Counted from the stretch's first letter, positions 10,938-21,002 are shown. The stretch: DNA of 64,000 bases from Actinomycetota bacterium (GCA_028697145.1 JAQVFR010000008.1:46602-110601), one strand, 5' to 3'. Notes: generated from the letters alone by a model not told the origin. A program made the numbers and translations.

Positions 10938-11933
10938 CTAAAGCCTCGCGATTATCGCATCCGCCATATCCGAGGTCCCGGCCTCGCCGCCCAGGTCGTA
11001 GGTGACCGTCTTGCCCTCGGCTATGACCGCCGCCGTCGCGCCGTAGATGCGCCGCGCCGCCTCCTCCTCGCCGATGTGGTGCAGCATGAGCACGCCGGTG
11101 AGGATCTGGGCGGTGGGGTTGACCTTGTTCATGCCCGTGTACTTGGGCGCGCTGCCGTGCACCGGTTCGAAGACCTGTATATCCTCGCCGATATTGGCGC
11201 TGGGAGCTACCCCCAGCCCTCCCACCAGCCCGGCGCAGAGGTCGGAGATGATGTCTCCGTAGAGGTTGGGCAGGACCAGCACGTCGTAGATATGCGGTTT
11301 CTGCACCAGCTGCATGGCCATGTTGTCCACGATGCGGTCCTCGAACTCGATATCCGGGTAGGCCGTCGCCACGCTCCGCGCGACCTCGAGGAAGAGGCCA
11401 TCGGTGAACTTTAGTATGTTGGCCTTGTGCACCGCGGTGACCTTGCTCCGCCCCTCGCGGCGGGCGTAGTCGAAGGCGAAGCGGCAGACGCGCTCGGACG
11501 CCCCGCGGGTGATGAGCTTGATGCTCTCCGCCGTGTCCTCGTCCACCTGGCGCTCGATGCCGGCGTAGAGATCCTCGGTGTTCTCCCTCACCACCACCAG
11601 GTCGATGTCCCTGTAGGGCGAGCGCACGCCCTCGATGCTCTTCGCCGGGCGCAGGTTGACGTAGAGGTCGAGTTCCTTGCGCAGGGCGACGTTGATGCTG
11701 CGGAAACCGGAACCGACCGGGGTGGTGACCGGTCCCTTCATGGCCACCTTGTTCTCACGGATGGAATCCAGCACGTGGGCGGGCAGGGGGGTGCCGTATT
11801 TCTCCATGACGCCGGCCCCCGCCTCCTGCACTTCCCATGCTATCTCCACTCCCGCCGCCTCGATGATCCTGCGGCAGGCCTCGACGATTTCCGGCCCTAT
11901 GCCGTCGCCCGGTATCAGGGTAACCTTCCTCAT
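10938..11933 (-). CDS. isocitrate/isopropylmalate dehydrogenase family protein (IDH-like active site)
   Basis: A 331-residue beta-decarboxylating dehydrogenase lying where leuB would be expected. The substrate loop reads [17 protein letters not shown] (residues 75-91). S79, N81 and R85 correspond to isocitrate-binding positions of E. coli Icd, rather than the LLxLRK loop of isopropylmalate dehydrogenases. The cofactor loop [15 protein letters not shown] places K264 and Y265 where NADP-dependent IDH has Lys-Tyr. The metal-binding aspartates are in [10 protein letters not shown]. Its start overlaps the leuD stop by four bases. Best read as an isocitrate dehydrogenase, but homoisocitrate or isopropylmalate activity remains possible. 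Confidence 0.85.
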   Translation of the reverse strand: MRKVTLIPGDGIGPEIVEACRRIIEAAGVEIAWEVQEAGAGVMEKYGTPLPAHVLDSIRENKVAMKGPVTTPVGSGFRSINVALRKELDLYVNLRPAKSIEGVRSPYRDIDLVVVRENTEDLYAGIERQVDEDTAESIKLITRGASERVCRFAFDYARREGRSKVTAVHKANILKFTDGLFLEVARSVATAYPDIEFEDRIVDNMAMQLVQKPHIYDVLVLPNLYGDIISDLCAGLVGGLGVAPSANIGEDIQVFEPVHGSAPKYTGMNKVNPTAQILTGVLMLHHIGEEEAARRIYGATAAVIAEGKTVTYDLGGEAGTSDMADAIIARL

Positions 11934-12439
11934 AGCTCGAATCCTCCATGTTTCCTCAGGTATGCGGTGAGCCCGCCCTCCGCGAGGATGTCCATCATCA
12001 CGGCGGGCAGCGGTGTTATCTCGGCCTCGCTTCCACGGGTTAGGTTCCTCACCCTGCCCGCCCCCAGGTCGACCTCCAGCTCGTCACCGGCCTCGATGCC
12101 GGCCGTGTCGCACTCCACAGCGGGCAGTCCCTTGTTGATGGCGTTGCGGAAGAAGATGCGCGCGAAGGAGCGGGCCAGGACGGCACTTACCCCGGCGTGC
12201 TTGATGACCAGGGGGGCCTGCTCCCGGGACGAGCCGCAGCCGAAGTTGCCACCGGCGACGATGAAATCTCCCGGCTGCACCCTTGCGTAGAAGTCGGGGT
12301 CGATGTCCTCCATGCAATGGCAGGCCAGCTCGTCCATGTCCAGCGTCTTGAACTTGTATTTGCCCGAGATGATGTAGTCGGTGTTGACGTCGTCCCCGAA
12401 TACATGGGCCTTACCCCTCAGTATCATGTCCCGGTCCAT
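11930..12439 (-). CDS. leuD: LeuD/homoaconitase-type hydro-lyase small subunit
   Basis: A 169-residue swivel-domain subunit of an aconitase-superfamily isomerase. It has the conserved [14 protein letters not shown]-terminal motif and [17 protein letters not shown], which binds substrate carboxylates. The specificity loop after GKY reads [10 protein letters not shown]; from memory it matches neither the usual isopropylmalate loop nor the homoaconitase YLRT loop, so the substrate is not settled. The gene lies 25 bases after leuC and overlaps the dehydrogenase by four, so the trio is one translational unit. Confidence 0.88.
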   Translation of the reverse strand: MDRDMILRGKAHVFGDDVNTDYIISGKYKFKTLDMDELACHCMEDIDPDFYARVQPGDFIVAGGNFGCGSSREQAPLVIKHAGVSAVLARSFARIFFRNAINKGLPAVECDTAGIEAGDELEVDLGAGRVRNLTRGSEAEITPLPAVMMDILAEGGLTAYLRKHGGFEL

Positions 12440-12464
12440 GAGCTTGTTCCTTTTCCTTCCGTGC

Positions 12465-13718
12465 TTACAGCATGCGGCGGGGGTCGGTTATCTTTCCAGC
12501 CACCGCGCTCGCCGCCACGGTGGCGGGGCTTGCCAGGTAGATAAAGGCGTTGGCGTTGCCCATTCGGCCCTTGAAGTTGCGGTTGGCGGTGGATATCACC
12601 CGCTCCCCGTCTGATGGCACGCCGTTATGGGTGCCCACGCACGGTCCGCATCCCGGGGTCACGAATGCCGCGCCGGCCTCTATCAGCCTCTGCGCTACGC
12701 CCCTGTCCATGGCGTCCATGAGCACCTGCCGGGACGCGGGCGCCACGATGAGGCGCACCTCGGGGCTTACCCTCCTGCCGGCCAGGATGCGGGCCGCCAC
12801 CTCCAGGTCCTCCAGGCGCCCGTTGGTGCAGGTGCCGATGACCGCCTCCTGTATGGGGGTGCCCTCCACCTCCTCCACCGGCCTCGCGTTGTCCACACGG
12901 TGTGGCTCCGCCACCTGGGGCGTCAGGCCGCCGAGGTCGCATTCCCTCACCTCCGCGTAGTCGGCATCCGGGTCGGGAGCTGCCGGTGCGCAGGAGCGCG
13001 TAACGCGTCCTTCCAGCCACGCCATGGTCTTCTCGTCCGCCTCCATGAGTCCCGCCTTGGCCCCCATCTCCACCGCCATGTTGGATATGGTGAAGCGCGC
13101 CTCCACGCTCAGCGAGTCTATCACCTCGCCGCCGTACTCCACCGCCAGGTAGGTGGCGCCGTCCGCCGTGATCTCGCCGGCCAGGAAGAGGGCGACGTCC
13201 TTGGAATAGACGCCTTCCTGCAGCTTGCCTTGCAGTTCCAGGCGCATGGTGGGCGGGACCTTGAACCACAGCTTGCCGGTGAGCATGGCCGCGGCCAGGT
13301 CGGTGGACCCCACCCCGGTCGAGAAGGCGTTGATGGCACCGTAAGTGGTGGTGTGTGAATCGGCCCCGATGACGATGTCGCCGGGCGCCACGTGGCCCTG
13401 TTCGGGCAGGAGGCAGTGGCACACCCCGCACCCCACGTCGTATATGCCCACCCCCTGCTCCGCGGCGAAGGCGCGCATCATGGCGTGGAGGTTTGACACC
13501 CCCTCCAGGGGGCTGGGCGCGCTGTGGTCTATGACCAGCGCCACCCGCGATGGGTCCTGCACCTTTTCGCCGCCGAGCTCGCGGAAGGCATTGACAGCCA
13601 GGGGCGACGTGCCGTCCTGGCCCATCATGAAGTCCACCTTCGTGACCACCAGTTCCCCCGCCCTCACATCGCGGCCACAGTGGGCGGAGAATATCCTCTC
13701 CGCAATGGTCATACCCAT
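12465..13718 (-). CDS. leuC: LeuC/homoaconitase-type hydro-lyase large subunit
   Basis: About 417 residues, the short archaeal-type large subunit that binds the 4Fe-4S cluster. Cluster ligands are visible in IGTCTNGRLEDL and PGCGPCVGTHNG. The C terminus carries the family block STANRNFKGRMGN followed by YLASPATVAASA. I prefer the ATG at 13718 (MGMTIAERIFS), which has GAGGAG seven bases upstream, over an ATG eleven codons earlier. With the downstream small subunit and the IDH-like gene it can form either a leucine-branch isomerase or an aconitase-like route to 2-oxoglutarate. Confidence 0.88.
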   Translation of the reverse strand: MGMTIAERIFSAHCGRDVRAGELVVTKVDFMMGQDGTSPLAVNAFRELGGEKVQDPSRVALVIDHSAPSPLEGVSNLHAMMRAFAAEQGVGIYDVGCGVCHCLLPEQGHVAPGDIVIGADSHTTTYGAINAFSTGVGSTDLAAAMLTGKLWFKVPPTMRLELQGKLQEGVYSKDVALFLAGEITADGATYLAVEYGGEVIDSLSVEARFTISNMAVEMGAKAGLMEADEKTMAWLEGRVTRSCAPAAPDPDADYAEVRECDLGGLTPQVAEPHRVDNARPVEEVEGTPIQEAVIGTCTNGRLEDLEVAARILAGRRVSPEVRLIVAPASRQVLMDAMDRGVAQRLIEAGAAFVTPGCGPCVGTHNGVPSDGERVISTANRNFKGRMGNANAFIYLASPATVAASAVAGKITDPRRML

Positions 13719-13867
13719 CGATCCACTCCTCGCGTATCCTCTTGATTTCATGCGTAATTGCTGCTCTTGCAGTTATTTCGCGGTCCTGCGGCGCCTGCTT
13801 TCCCGGACCACGGCTATCATTATCGACTACAACCCTCCATTTCGCAAAGACCAAGCTCAAAACCAAC

Positions 13868-14092
13868 TGGGGGTCTTGTTTTTTGCATACCGCGGTATGT
13901 TGCTTGTTGGCAACCGGGGTCTTATCGCGTTCGTGCAAGAAGTGACCCCCATGGCTTGTGTCCGAGGTGGTTCACGTTCTTCCCGGCGTTGGTCTGGAGG
14001 GGAGTGGTCTCGAACGGCAGGGGTGGCTGTCTATCGATGCGCCGGGCATGAGGTAATGCGGGTTGGGGCCAGGATAAATCCTGGCCCGCAGC
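13868..14092 (+). repeat. long intergenic repeat with hairpins (copy 1)
   Basis: An element of about 220 bases, reproduced with scattered changes at 63808-64000. It begins with a GGGGGTC/TGACCCCC inverted pair (13869 to 13951) that encloses a perfect 14-base palindrome, CATACCGCGGTATG (13886-13899). A conserved stretch to about 14060 follows, and it ends with a REP-like hairpin (arms GGGCCAGGAT 14066-14075 and ATCCTGGCCC 14078-14087). It has no convincing coding content. Together with unassigned sequence on each side it fills the 603-base gap between leuC and lpd. Confidence 0.75.
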
Positions 14093-14321
14093 GCTTCGCG
14101 TCGCTCCGCTCTGATAGGCGGGTATGGGCTCGGTCTTGACATTCCTCGCCTGCGGCTCGGACGCAAAACCGAGCCCGTGTGGCGGATTGGGGAGAGGGCG
14201 CGGGTGCGCGGACGGGCGGGTTATGGATAGGGCGGGGTTAATGATAAAATATCCTGGATGTTCAAAAGACCGTCACGGGTCGTAAACCCGCTGGATTCGT
14301 GAAAGCTCGAAGGAGGAAGAC

Positions 14322-15731
14322 ATGGCAGCAGATTCGCAGAAAGCCAAGGTAGTAGTCATCGGGGCAGGCCCGGGAGGATACGTGGCCGCCATCAGGGCGG
14401 CCCAGCTGGGCAGCGGGGTGGTACTGGTGGAGAAAAACCTCCTGGGAGGGACCTGCCTCAACTGGGGCTGTATACCGACAAAAGCCCTGCTCGCTTGCGC
14501 AGAGGCGCTGGAGGTCATCAAGGATGCGGATGAATATGGCATCAAGGTCTCCGATCCCGTTCCCGACCTCAAGGCCATGGTCGAGCGCAAGGAGAAGATA
14601 AGCGAGCAGCTTCGTAACGGCATCGCGCAGCTTCTCAAGGCCAACAAGGTGGAATACGTGAAGGGAACGGCCTCCCTGGCCTCACCCGGCCAGGTGAAGG
14701 TGGCCACGGACGAGGGCGAGAAGGTCATCGAAACCGAGAGAGTGATACTCGCCACCGGATCCGAGCCGGCACGCCTGCCCACCTTCGACTTCGACCAGCC
14801 GGCCATACTCACCTCGACGGAGGGGCTGGAGCTCACCGAGATCCCCAAGTCCATGATCATCGTCGGCAGCGGCGTGGTGGGCTCGGAGTTCGCCACCATC
14901 TACAATGCCCTCGGGACCAAGGTCACCATGGTGGAGCTCATGTCCCGCATCCTCCCCACCGAGGACGACCGCATCTCACAGCAGATGAAGCGCATCCTGA
15001 ACAAGAAGGGGATCGAGATACTCACCGAGACCACCATCGACGAGATGGTGGAATACCGTTCCGACGGCGTGAAGGCCAAGCTCTCCAGCGGCGATATCCT
15101 CGAGGCGGACAAGCTGCTGGTCTCCATTGGCAGGTCCCTCAACTCAGCCGGGCTCGGTCTGGACGAGGTCGGTGTCGAACTCGGCAAGCGCGGCGAGATC
15201 GTCGTCAATGAACGCATGGAGACCAGCGTGCCAGGGGTCTACGCCATCGGCGACGTGGTCGGAGGGATCCTCCTCGCCCACGTTGCCTCCTTCGAGGGAG
15301 TCTGCGCCGCGGAAAACGCCATGGGCGTGGACGCGGTCATGAACTACAACGTCGTTCCCGCCTGCATCTTCACCGAACCGGAGATCGCCAGCGTCGGCCT
15401 GACGCCCTCCAAGGCCGAGGAGCAGGGCGTGGAGACCCGCATCGGCCGCTTCATGTTCGGTGGCCTGGGCAAGGCCCTGGCCATGGGCAAGGGGCAGGGT
15501 TTCATCCAGTTGGTGGTGGATGCTTCGTCGGACAAGATCATCGGCTGCCAGATCATGAGCGCCCATGCCTCCGACCTCATACACGAGCTGGCCCTGGCCA
15601 TCCAGATGGGCATAACCGCGGAACAGATCGGGAGGACGGTCCACGCTCATCCCAGCCTCGCGGAGGCAGTCATGGAAGCGGCGGAAGCGGCTCACGGCCG
15701 CGCCATACACGCCGCCCCGGCACGCAAATAA
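14322..15731 (+). CDS. lpd: dihydrolipoyl dehydrogenase
   Basis: The E3/L-protein flavoenzyme, which reoxidises dihydrolipoyl groups with NAD. The 469 residues contain the FAD motif VIGAGPGGYVAAIRAAQLG, the redox disulfide GGTCLNWGCIPTKALL, the NAD motif IIVGSGVVGSEFA, and the C-terminal dimerisation domain with the catalytic His-Glu pair (HAHPSLAEAVMEA). The ATG follows AAGGAGGAAG. Only gcvH follows; no E1/E2 or gcvP/T genes are nearby. Together with lipA in the Wood-Ljungdahl block, this points to the glycine cleavage/synthase complex as its partner. Confidence 0.96.
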   Translation: MAADSQKAKVVVIGAGPGGYVAAIRAAQLGSGVVLVEKNLLGGTCLNWGCIPTKALLACAEALEVIKDADEYGIKVSDPVPDLKAMVERKEKISEQLRNGIAQLLKANKVEYVKGTASLASPGQVKVATDEGEKVIETERVILATGSEPARLPTFDFDQPAILTSTEGLELTEIPKSMIIVGSGVVGSEFATIYNALGTKVTMVELMSRILPTEDDRISQQMKRILNKKGIEILTETTIDEMVEYRSDGVKAKLSSGDILEADKLLVSIGRSLNSAGLGLDEVGVELGKRGEIVVNERMETSVPGVYAIGDVVGGILLAHVASFEGVCAAENAMGVDAVMNYNVVPACIFTEPEIASVGLTPSKAEEQGVETRIGRFMFGGLGKALAMGKGQGFIQLVVDASSDKIIGCQIMSAHASDLIHELALAIQMGITAEQIGRTVHAHPSLAEAVMEAAEAAHGRAIHAAPARK

Positions 15732-15804
15732 GGCTTGATGGCATACGGATAGCGGTTGCGATATTATTGCATAGTCGTAAACGAGCTACGTGGAGGTGAA
15801 GTAG

Positions 15805-16185
15805 ATGTATCCCGAGGACCTCAAGTATCATGCGGAGCACTGCTGGGCAAGGATCGACGGCAACATGGCCACCCTGGGAATAACCTATTACGCCCAGGAC
15901 CAGTTGGGGGAGATAGTCTTCCTCGAGCTTCCCGAGACGGGGACGGAGGTAGGGGCGGGCAAGCCCTATGCCGAGATCGAGTCCGTAAAGTCGGTTTCCG
16001 ACGTATATAGCCCGGTGAACGGGACCATCGTCGAGACCAACAAGGAAGTGGTCGAGGCGCCGGAGATCATCAACGAGGACTGCTACGAGGCAGGCTGGAT
16101 GGTCAAGGTCGAGCTGGCGGAGGATTCCGGGGTCGAAGACCTCCTGGACGCAGCCGCCTACGAGAAGCTGGTCGCCGAGTCATAA
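15805..16185 (+). CDS. gcvH: glycine cleavage system H protein
   Basis: A 126-residue lipoyl carrier that shuttles the aminomethyl group between P, T and L proteins. The lipoylation site is K62 in EIESVKSVSDVYSPVNG, and the surrounding FLELPETGTEVGAGKPY block is typical. The ATG is preceded by GGAGGTGA. It lies 73 bases after lpd on the same strand and is closed by a hairpin terminator. The P and T proteins are not in the window. Confidence 0.96.
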   Translation: MYPEDLKYHAEHCWARIDGNMATLGITYYAQDQLGEIVFLELPETGTEVGAGKPYAEIESVKSVSDVYSPVNGTIVETNKEVVEAPEIINEDCYEAGWMVKVELAEDSGVEDLLDAAAYEKLVAES

Positions 16186-16212
16186 ACCGATTGCAGAGCA
16201 GAGAACGAGTCG

Positions 16213-16238
16213 AAGCGGGGGTCCACCGATCCCCGCTT
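16213..16238 (+). terminator. terminator after gcvH
   Basis: An 8-bp stem AAGCGGGG/CCCCGCTT (arms 16213-16220 and 16231-16238, ten-base loop), 27 bases past the gcvH stop. The run of T after it is short, so it is a moderate terminator. Confidence 0.5.
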
Positions 16239-16369
16239 TGCGCTTCTCGCGGCCGGTTACGGGACCAGTCCCCCTGCGGCTTCTTCTCTTCGGGGGCCAG
16301 GTTGATCAAGGGCGGGGGTCGCCCCCCGCCGCATACCCTCTCCGTTCACCGCGGAGTGCTCTAGACGCT

Positions 16370-17332
16370 TCAACTGCTGTTCCCGGGAAGGTCCTCCATG
16401 AGCTGCTCCAGCTCATCCAGCAGATCCTGCAGCTGTTCGGGGCTCATATTCTCCAGGTCTTCGAGGCTCATCCCTTCGGGCAGGAAGCTCTCTAAATCCT
16501 CCATGTCCTCCAGGTTGAAGCCCTCCATGTCCCCCATGTCGAGGTCCTCCAGGTCCCCCATGTCGAGGTCATCCATGTCGAAGTCCACGTCGCCCCCCAT
16601 GGAGCCCGGCATTGGATCCTGGGTGAGGTACCATCTGCCGCCCTTCTTCGTCATCTCGAACACCATGGGATCATCGGCCAGGTCATACTCCTGTTCGAAT
16701 CCCATGACGGAAAAGACGGCGTTGCCCTCCGTGGTCACCACCGTGGCGCTGCTCCCTTGCTCCGACTTGAGCTCCAGGGCATAATCCTCGAACTTCACCG
16801 TCATCATCTCGAAGCTCATCTTCAGCAATTCCTTCATATCCATGCCCTCGAAGATCTCGATGTCCTCCAGGAAGCCTTCCTCGAAACAGGCCAGGTAAGC
16901 GTCTACGTCGCCTTTCTCCATGGCGCTTATATACTTTTCGGCCAGCGCTATGGGTTCATCCGTTCCGCCGCCTCCGTCTCTCCACATGGTCAGCCACAGC
17001 ACCAGCACCACGATTCCCGCGACGACGAGAACTCCTCCTATCAAGCCCACCAGGAGCGCCGCCTTGCTCTTCCTTGGGGGAGGTCCGGGAGCATACCCCG
17101 GCGCGGGAGGTTCTTCCCCGGCCGCTTCGGTGGTGGGGGGAGCCTGCGCCGGGATCCCGGCTTGCGGCAGCGGCTGCGTGGCCTCCTGCGTCACCGGCGG
17201 CACGGGAGCGGTGGCGGCGTCACCGGCGCCGGCGGGACCTCCCAGGGCCGCCCCGCAGTCTGTGCAGAACGACGCTCCTTCCTTCACCGGTTTGCCGCAG
17301 CCCGGACATGTCTTCTCTGCTTCTCCGTTCAT
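16370..17332 (-). CDS. zinc-ribbon membrane-anchored protein with acidic tail
   Basis: About 320 residues from the ATG at 17332, chosen because GGGAGG precedes it. In order: an N-terminal zinc ribbon (C9xxC12, C23xxC26), a Pro/Ala-rich linker, one transmembrane segment near residues 92-117, and a DUF4878/NTF2-like extracytoplasmic domain (EKYISAMEKGDVDAYLACFE). The C terminus is a striking low-complexity acidic stretch of short Met-Asp-Leu/Glu repeats (GDLEDLDMGDMEGF and similar). Such zinc-ribbon plus DUF4878 proteins are common in Gram-positive lineages without known function. It converges with gcvH and lies three nucleotides from gatB. Confidence 0.75.
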   Translation of the reverse strand: MNGEAEKTCPGCGKPVKEGASFCTDCGAALGGPAGAGDAATAPVPPVTQEATQPLPQAGIPAQAPPTTEAAGEEPPAPGYAPGPPPRKSKAALLVGLIGGVLVVAGIVVLVLWLTMWRDGGGGTDEPIALAEKYISAMEKGDVDAYLACFEEGFLEDIEIFEGMDMKELLKMSFEMMTVKFEDYALELKSEQGSSATVVTTEGNAVFSVMGFEQEYDLADDPMVFEMTKKGGRWYLTQDPMPGSMGGDVDFDMDDLDMGDLEDLDMGDMEGFNLEDMEDLESFLPEGMSLEDLENMSPEQLQDLLDELEQLMEDLPGNSS

Positions 17333-17370
17333 CCGTGCCTCCCATCCCTCTCTTGTCGGGCTTCTCAAGC

Positions 17371-18822
17371 CTAACTTTCCAGGCTTTTCCGCAGAAGATC
17401 GTTAACCACCTGCGGATTGGCCCGGCCTTTCGTCTTGCGCATAACCTGTCCCACCAGGAATCCCAGGGCCTTTTCCTTTCCCTTGCGGTAATCTTCGACG
17501 CTTGCCGGGTTTTCCCTTATCGCCTCCTCTATGAGCCTGGCCAGCTCTTCCTCGTCGCTGATCTGGGTGATGCCTTTCTCCCGCACGATGTCCCCGGGGT
17601 CCCTGCCGCTCTCCAGCATCTCCTCGAAAACCGCTTTGGCTATCTTACCGCTGATGACCCCCCCGTCCACCAGCGCGATCATCTCCGCCAGCTGGGCGGG
17701 CGCCACCAGCACCTCGCCTATCTCCATACTCTGAGCGTTGAGGTGGGCGGAAAGTTCCCCCATCATCCAGTTGCTCGCCGCCTTGGGATCGGCTCCCGCC
17801 TCCACCGCGCTCTCGAAGAAGTCCCCCATGGCCTTGGAGGATGTCAGCAGGGCTGCGTCGTGCTCGGGCAGGCCGTAGTCCTCGCGGAAGCGCCTCCTCC
17901 TCTCCGCCGGAAGCTCGGGCAGCCCGGCGCGCACCTCATCGATGAAGGAGCGCTCCAGCTCCAGCGGTACCAGGTCCGGCTCGGGGAAATAGCGGTAGTC
18001 GAATGCGTATTCCTTGGTGCGCAGGGGCGTGGTCACGTTGGCGTCCGCGTCCCAGTGCCGCGTCTCCTGCACCACCTCTCCCCCCTGCGACAATACCTCG
18101 TTCTGCCTCTTGATCTCGTAATCGAGGGCGCGGTAAAGGGCCCGGAAGGAATTCATGTTCTTCACCTCGGCCTTCACCCCGAACTGTGTCCCGCCACGCT
18201 TGCGCAGCGAGATATTGGCGTCGCAGCGCAGGCTTCCCTCCTCCATCTTGCAGTCCGAGATCTCCAGGTGCTCCATGATGCTCTTCAGCTCCTGCAGGAA
18301 AGCCCTGGCATGCCCGGGGGTGCGGATGTCCGGCTCGGTCACGATCTCCAGCAGGGGCACGCCGGCGCGGTTGAAATCTTCCAGGCTGTATTCCGAGCCG
18401 TGGATCCTGCCGCTCTCGCCCACGTGCACCGTCTTGCCCGTGTCCTCCTCCAGGTGCACGCGGGTGATGCCCACCCGCACTGCGGCCTCCTCCATCTCCA
18501 GGTCGAGGTGGCCGCCCACCCCCAAGGGCAGGTCGTACTGGGATATCTGGAAATTTTTAGGCATATCGGGATAGAAGTAATTCTTGCGGTGAAAGATGCT
18601 GTGGGGAGCTATCTCGCACTGCAAGGCCAGGGCCAGGCGCGTTGCCAGCTCCACCGCCCTGCGGTTGAGCACCGGCAGCACCCCGGGCAACCCCAGGCAT
18701 ACCGGGCAGGTCCTGGAGTTGGGCTCGCCGCCGAAGGAGGCGTCGCAGCAACAGAACATCTTGGAGAGGGTCTTGAGCTCGGCGTGGATCTCCAGCCCGA
18801 TCACCGCCTCGTACTCGCTCAC
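17371..18822 (-). CDS. gatB: Asp/Glu-tRNA(Asn/Gln) amidotransferase subunit B
   Basis: The tRNA-binding kinase subunit that activates Glu-tRNA(Gln) or Asp-tRNA(Asn) for amidation. From the GTG at 18822 the protein is 483 residues and begins [16 protein letters not shown], the family's usual start. The zinc site is in [12 protein letters not shown], with the preceding RTC. The kinase-core block [19 protein letters not shown] and the C-terminal YqeY/tail domain (ending [10 protein letters not shown]) are present. The GTG overlaps the gatA stop by four bases, indicating coupling. Longer upstream reading lacks homology and runs into gatA. Confidence 0.96.
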   Translation of the reverse strand: MSEYEAVIGLEIHAELKTLSKMFCCCDASFGGEPNSRTCPVCLGLPGVLPVLNRRAVELATRLALALQCEIAPHSIFHRKNYFYPDMPKNFQISQYDLPLGVGGHLDLEMEEAAVRVGITRVHLEEDTGKTVHVGESGRIHGSEYSLEDFNRAGVPLLEIVTEPDIRTPGHARAFLQELKSIMEHLEISDCKMEEGSLRCDANISLRKRGGTQFGVKAEVKNMNSFRALYRALDYEIKRQNEVLSQGGEVVQETRHWDADANVTTPLRTKEYAFDYRYFPEPDLVPLELERSFIDEVRAGLPELPAERRRRFREDYGLPEHDAALLTSSKAMGDFFESAVEAGADPKAASNWMMGELSAHLNAQSMEIGEVLVAPAQLAEMIALVDGGVISGKIAKAVFEEMLESGRDPGDIVREKGITQISDEEELARLIEEAIRENPASVEDYRKGKEKALGFLVGQVMRKTKGRANPQVVNDLLRKSLES

Positions 18823-20291
18823 GCTCCCACCCCCTTCTCGGCCCCCGGCCTTGCCTTGAAGGAGAGCGCCTCCTCCATGGCGCGCGCGGCGCGCAGTACC
18901 GTCGCCTCCCCCAGGACCTTGCCCATTATCTGCAGGCCAAGCGGCAGCCCGTCCTCCAGTCCGCAGGGAATGCTGATGGCGGGAATGCCGGCCAGGTTGA
19001 CTGGTATGGTGCATACGTCGGAGAGGTACATGGCCAGCAGGTCTTCCGTTCTTTCCCCCAACCCGAACGCCGGGGTCGGCGAGGTGGGGCTGACCAGGAT
19101 GTCGAACCTCTCGAAGGCATCCTGGAAATCCCTGACGATGAGGGTCCTCACCTTCTGCGCCTGTCCGTAATACGCCTCGTAGTATCCGGCCGACAGGGCA
19201 TACGTGCCCAGCATGATGCGCCTCTTCACCTCCGGCCCGAACCCGGCTGCGCGTGTGCGCCCGTACATCTCTATCATGTCATCGGCCCCCTTCACGCGCA
19301 GCCCGTAGCGGACGCCGTCGAAGCGCGCCAGGTTGGAGCTGGCCTCTGCCGGGGCGATGATATAGTATGCGGAGAGCGCGTAGTCCAGGTTGGGCAGGGT
19401 CGCCTCCTCGACCTCCGCGCCCAGCCGGGCGAAAAGATCGAGGCAGCCCTCCACCGCTTTCCTCACGCCGTCCGTCAGGCCCTCCTGCATCAGTTCCCGC
19501 GGCACTCCGACCCTGATCCCCCGGATATCCCCTTCCATGGCCGCGAGATAGTCCGGCACCGCGGCGTCCAGAGAGGTGGAATCCATGGGATCGTGGCCCG
19601 CAAGGAGCGAGAGCAGGAGGGCGCAGTCCTTCACGTCGCGCGTGATGGGCCCCACCTGGTCGAGGGAGGAAGCGAAGGCTACCAGGCCGTAACGGGACAC
19701 CAGGCCGTAAGTGGGTTTCATTCCCACCAGGCCGCAGAAGGACGCGGGCTGTCGGATGGAGCCGCCCGTATCCGATCCCAGCGCCCATATGGCCTCTCCC
19801 GCCGCCACCGCCGCGGCCGAGCCGCCGCTCGAGCCGCCCGGCACCCGTTCCAGGTCCCAGGGATTGCGGGTGGGGCCGAATGCGGAGTTCTCGGTGGACG
19901 AACCCATGGCGAACTCGTCCATGTTCGCTTTTCCCACCATGACCAGGCCCTCTCCTCGCAGCCTCTCGACCACGGTGGCGTCGTATACGGGGACGTAACC
20001 CTCGAGCATGCGCGAGCCGCAGGTAGTACGCACCCCCCGCGTGCACAGGACGTCCTTGACCGCCATGGGTATACCCGCCGCCTTCCCGGCACCTCCGCCG
20101 GCCGCCGCACGGTCCGCCGCATCCGCCGCCGCGCGCGCCTCCTCCGGGGTCGGCGTTATATACGAATGCACCCTTTCCTCCACCCGCTCCATGCGGTCGA
20201 GCACCGAGTCCAGGACTTCCGCCGCCTTCACCTCGCCGCCGGCTATAAGTCCCAACAACTCCCATGCTTTCATATCGTAAAATGAATCCAA
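18819..20291 (-). CDS. gatA: Asp/Glu-tRNA(Asn/Gln) amidotransferase subunit A
   Basis: The glutaminase subunit that liberates ammonia for transamidation. It has the amidase-signature triad: the lysine in PMAVKDVLC, the first serine in [13 protein letters not shown], and the nucleophile serine in that same loop preceded by [15 protein letters not shown] prefer the TTG at 20291 ([13 protein letters not shown]), with AAGGAG nine bases upstream, over the ATG at 20273. This gives about 490 residues and the family's usual N-terminal helix. Presence of GatCAB suggests that GlnRS and/or AsnRS is missing in this organism. Confidence 0.95.
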   Translation of the reverse strand: MDSFYDMKAWELLGLIAGGEVKAAEVLDSVLDRMERVEERVHSYITPTPEEARAAADAADRAAAGGGAGKAAGIPMAVKDVLCTRGVRTTCGSRMLEGYVPVYDATVVERLRGEGLVMVGKANMDEFAMGSSTENSAFGPTRNPWDLERVPGGSSGGSAAAVAAGEAIWALGSDTGGSIRQPASFCGLVGMKPTYGLVSRYGLVAFASSLDQVGPITRDVKDCALLLSLLAGHDPMDSTSLDAAVPDYLAAMEGDIRGIRVGVPRELMQEGLTDGVRKAVEGCLDLFARLGAEVEEATLPNLDYALSAYYIIAPAEASSNLARFDGVRYGLRVKGADDMIEMYGRTRAAGFGPEVKRRIMLGTYALSAGYYEAYYGQAQKVRTLIVRDFQDAFERFDILVSPTSPTPAFGLGERTEDLLAMYLSDVCTIPVNLAGIPAISIPCGLEDGLPLGLQIMGKVLGEATVLRAARAMEEALSFKARPGAEKGVGA

Positions 20292-20305
20292 TGCCACGCT
20301 CTCCT

Positions 20306-20983
20306 TTATCTCTCCACCGTCCTGAACGCGAAGGGGCCGCGAAAGGCCCAGATCAGCAGCAGCACGCCCGCTATATAAAAGAGAAAAACGGCGCCTGCTA
20401 CATAGCCGGATTCCCCGCCTACGACACTGCCCGTGGCGCTGGCCAGGAAGAGGAGGCATACGGCGGCGACCATGGTCCCCGACCTGCCCTTCTCTTTTTG
20501 CCGCCCCTCACGGCGCAGGGTGAGGTAGAGGATGACGGCGTAGATCAGCGCTAGCAGGTCGTATAGCAAGGTCACGGCCATGATGAGAATCGCGGCGGGG
20601 TTTTCCAGGTCCAGGACCCAGGCTCCGCCTCTCAGCTCGAACATGCTCTGCCAGTTTATGATGATCCCGGCCAGTCCCAGCTGCAGGGGGACCGACCAGT
20701 AGAGCACGGTGAAATCAATCCCGACGCTGAAGGAGCGGGCGAACAGGAAGAGGATGAAGGCGGCGATCATATAATACGTGCGGGAGGCGGCGGTGAAGGA
20801 TTGTCCCATCGACGCGTCCTCGATCCACATCCCGGCCGCGGCGATGAGCGCCGTCACCGCGCTGAAGGCGATCCACACCAGAAGGAGGCGCGCCGGCTCT
20901 CCCCTCGCCTCGCCCAGTTCCCACAGCCACGCGGCCATCCCCAGCAGCACCAGGGCCGTCGCCAACATGATATAGGGGCCCAA
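20306..20983 (-). CDS. polytopic membrane protein between gatC and gatA
   Basis: A 225-residue hydrophobic protein with about seven predicted transmembrane helices and almost no soluble domain. It loosely resembles the 7TM sensor modules found at the N terminus of some histidine kinases, but no kinase or output domain is attached. The start is TTG at 20983, with AAGGAG seven bases upstream. It is embedded between gatC (19 bases upstream) and gatA (14 bases downstream), so it must be co-transcribed with the amidotransferase. I do not recognise a function. Confidence 0.7.
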   Translation of the reverse strand: MGPYIMLATALVLLGMAAWLWELGEARGEPARLLLVWIAFSAVTALIAAAGMWIEDASMGQSFTAASRTYYMIAAFILFLFARSFSVGIDFTVLYWSVPLQLGLAGIIINWQSMFELRGGAWVLDLENPAAILIMAVTLLYDLLALIYAVILYLTLRREGRQKEKGRSGTMVAAVCLLFLASATGSVVGGESGYVAGAVFLFYIAGVLLLIWAFRGPFAFRTVER

Positions 20984-21002
20984 CAGCGTCTCCTTCTACG
21001 CG

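Noticed and set aside
13742..14139. Overlapping small open frames with similar peptides at 13742-14139 and 63429-63960
   Set aside because: The similarity comes from the shared non-coding repeat; there are no ribosome-binding sites and the frames contain palindromes.
16693..16706. A GTTCGAATCCC-like T-loop motif suggesting a tRNA gene
   Set aside because: It lies within the coding region of the zinc-ribbon protein, and no cloverleaf can be built around it.
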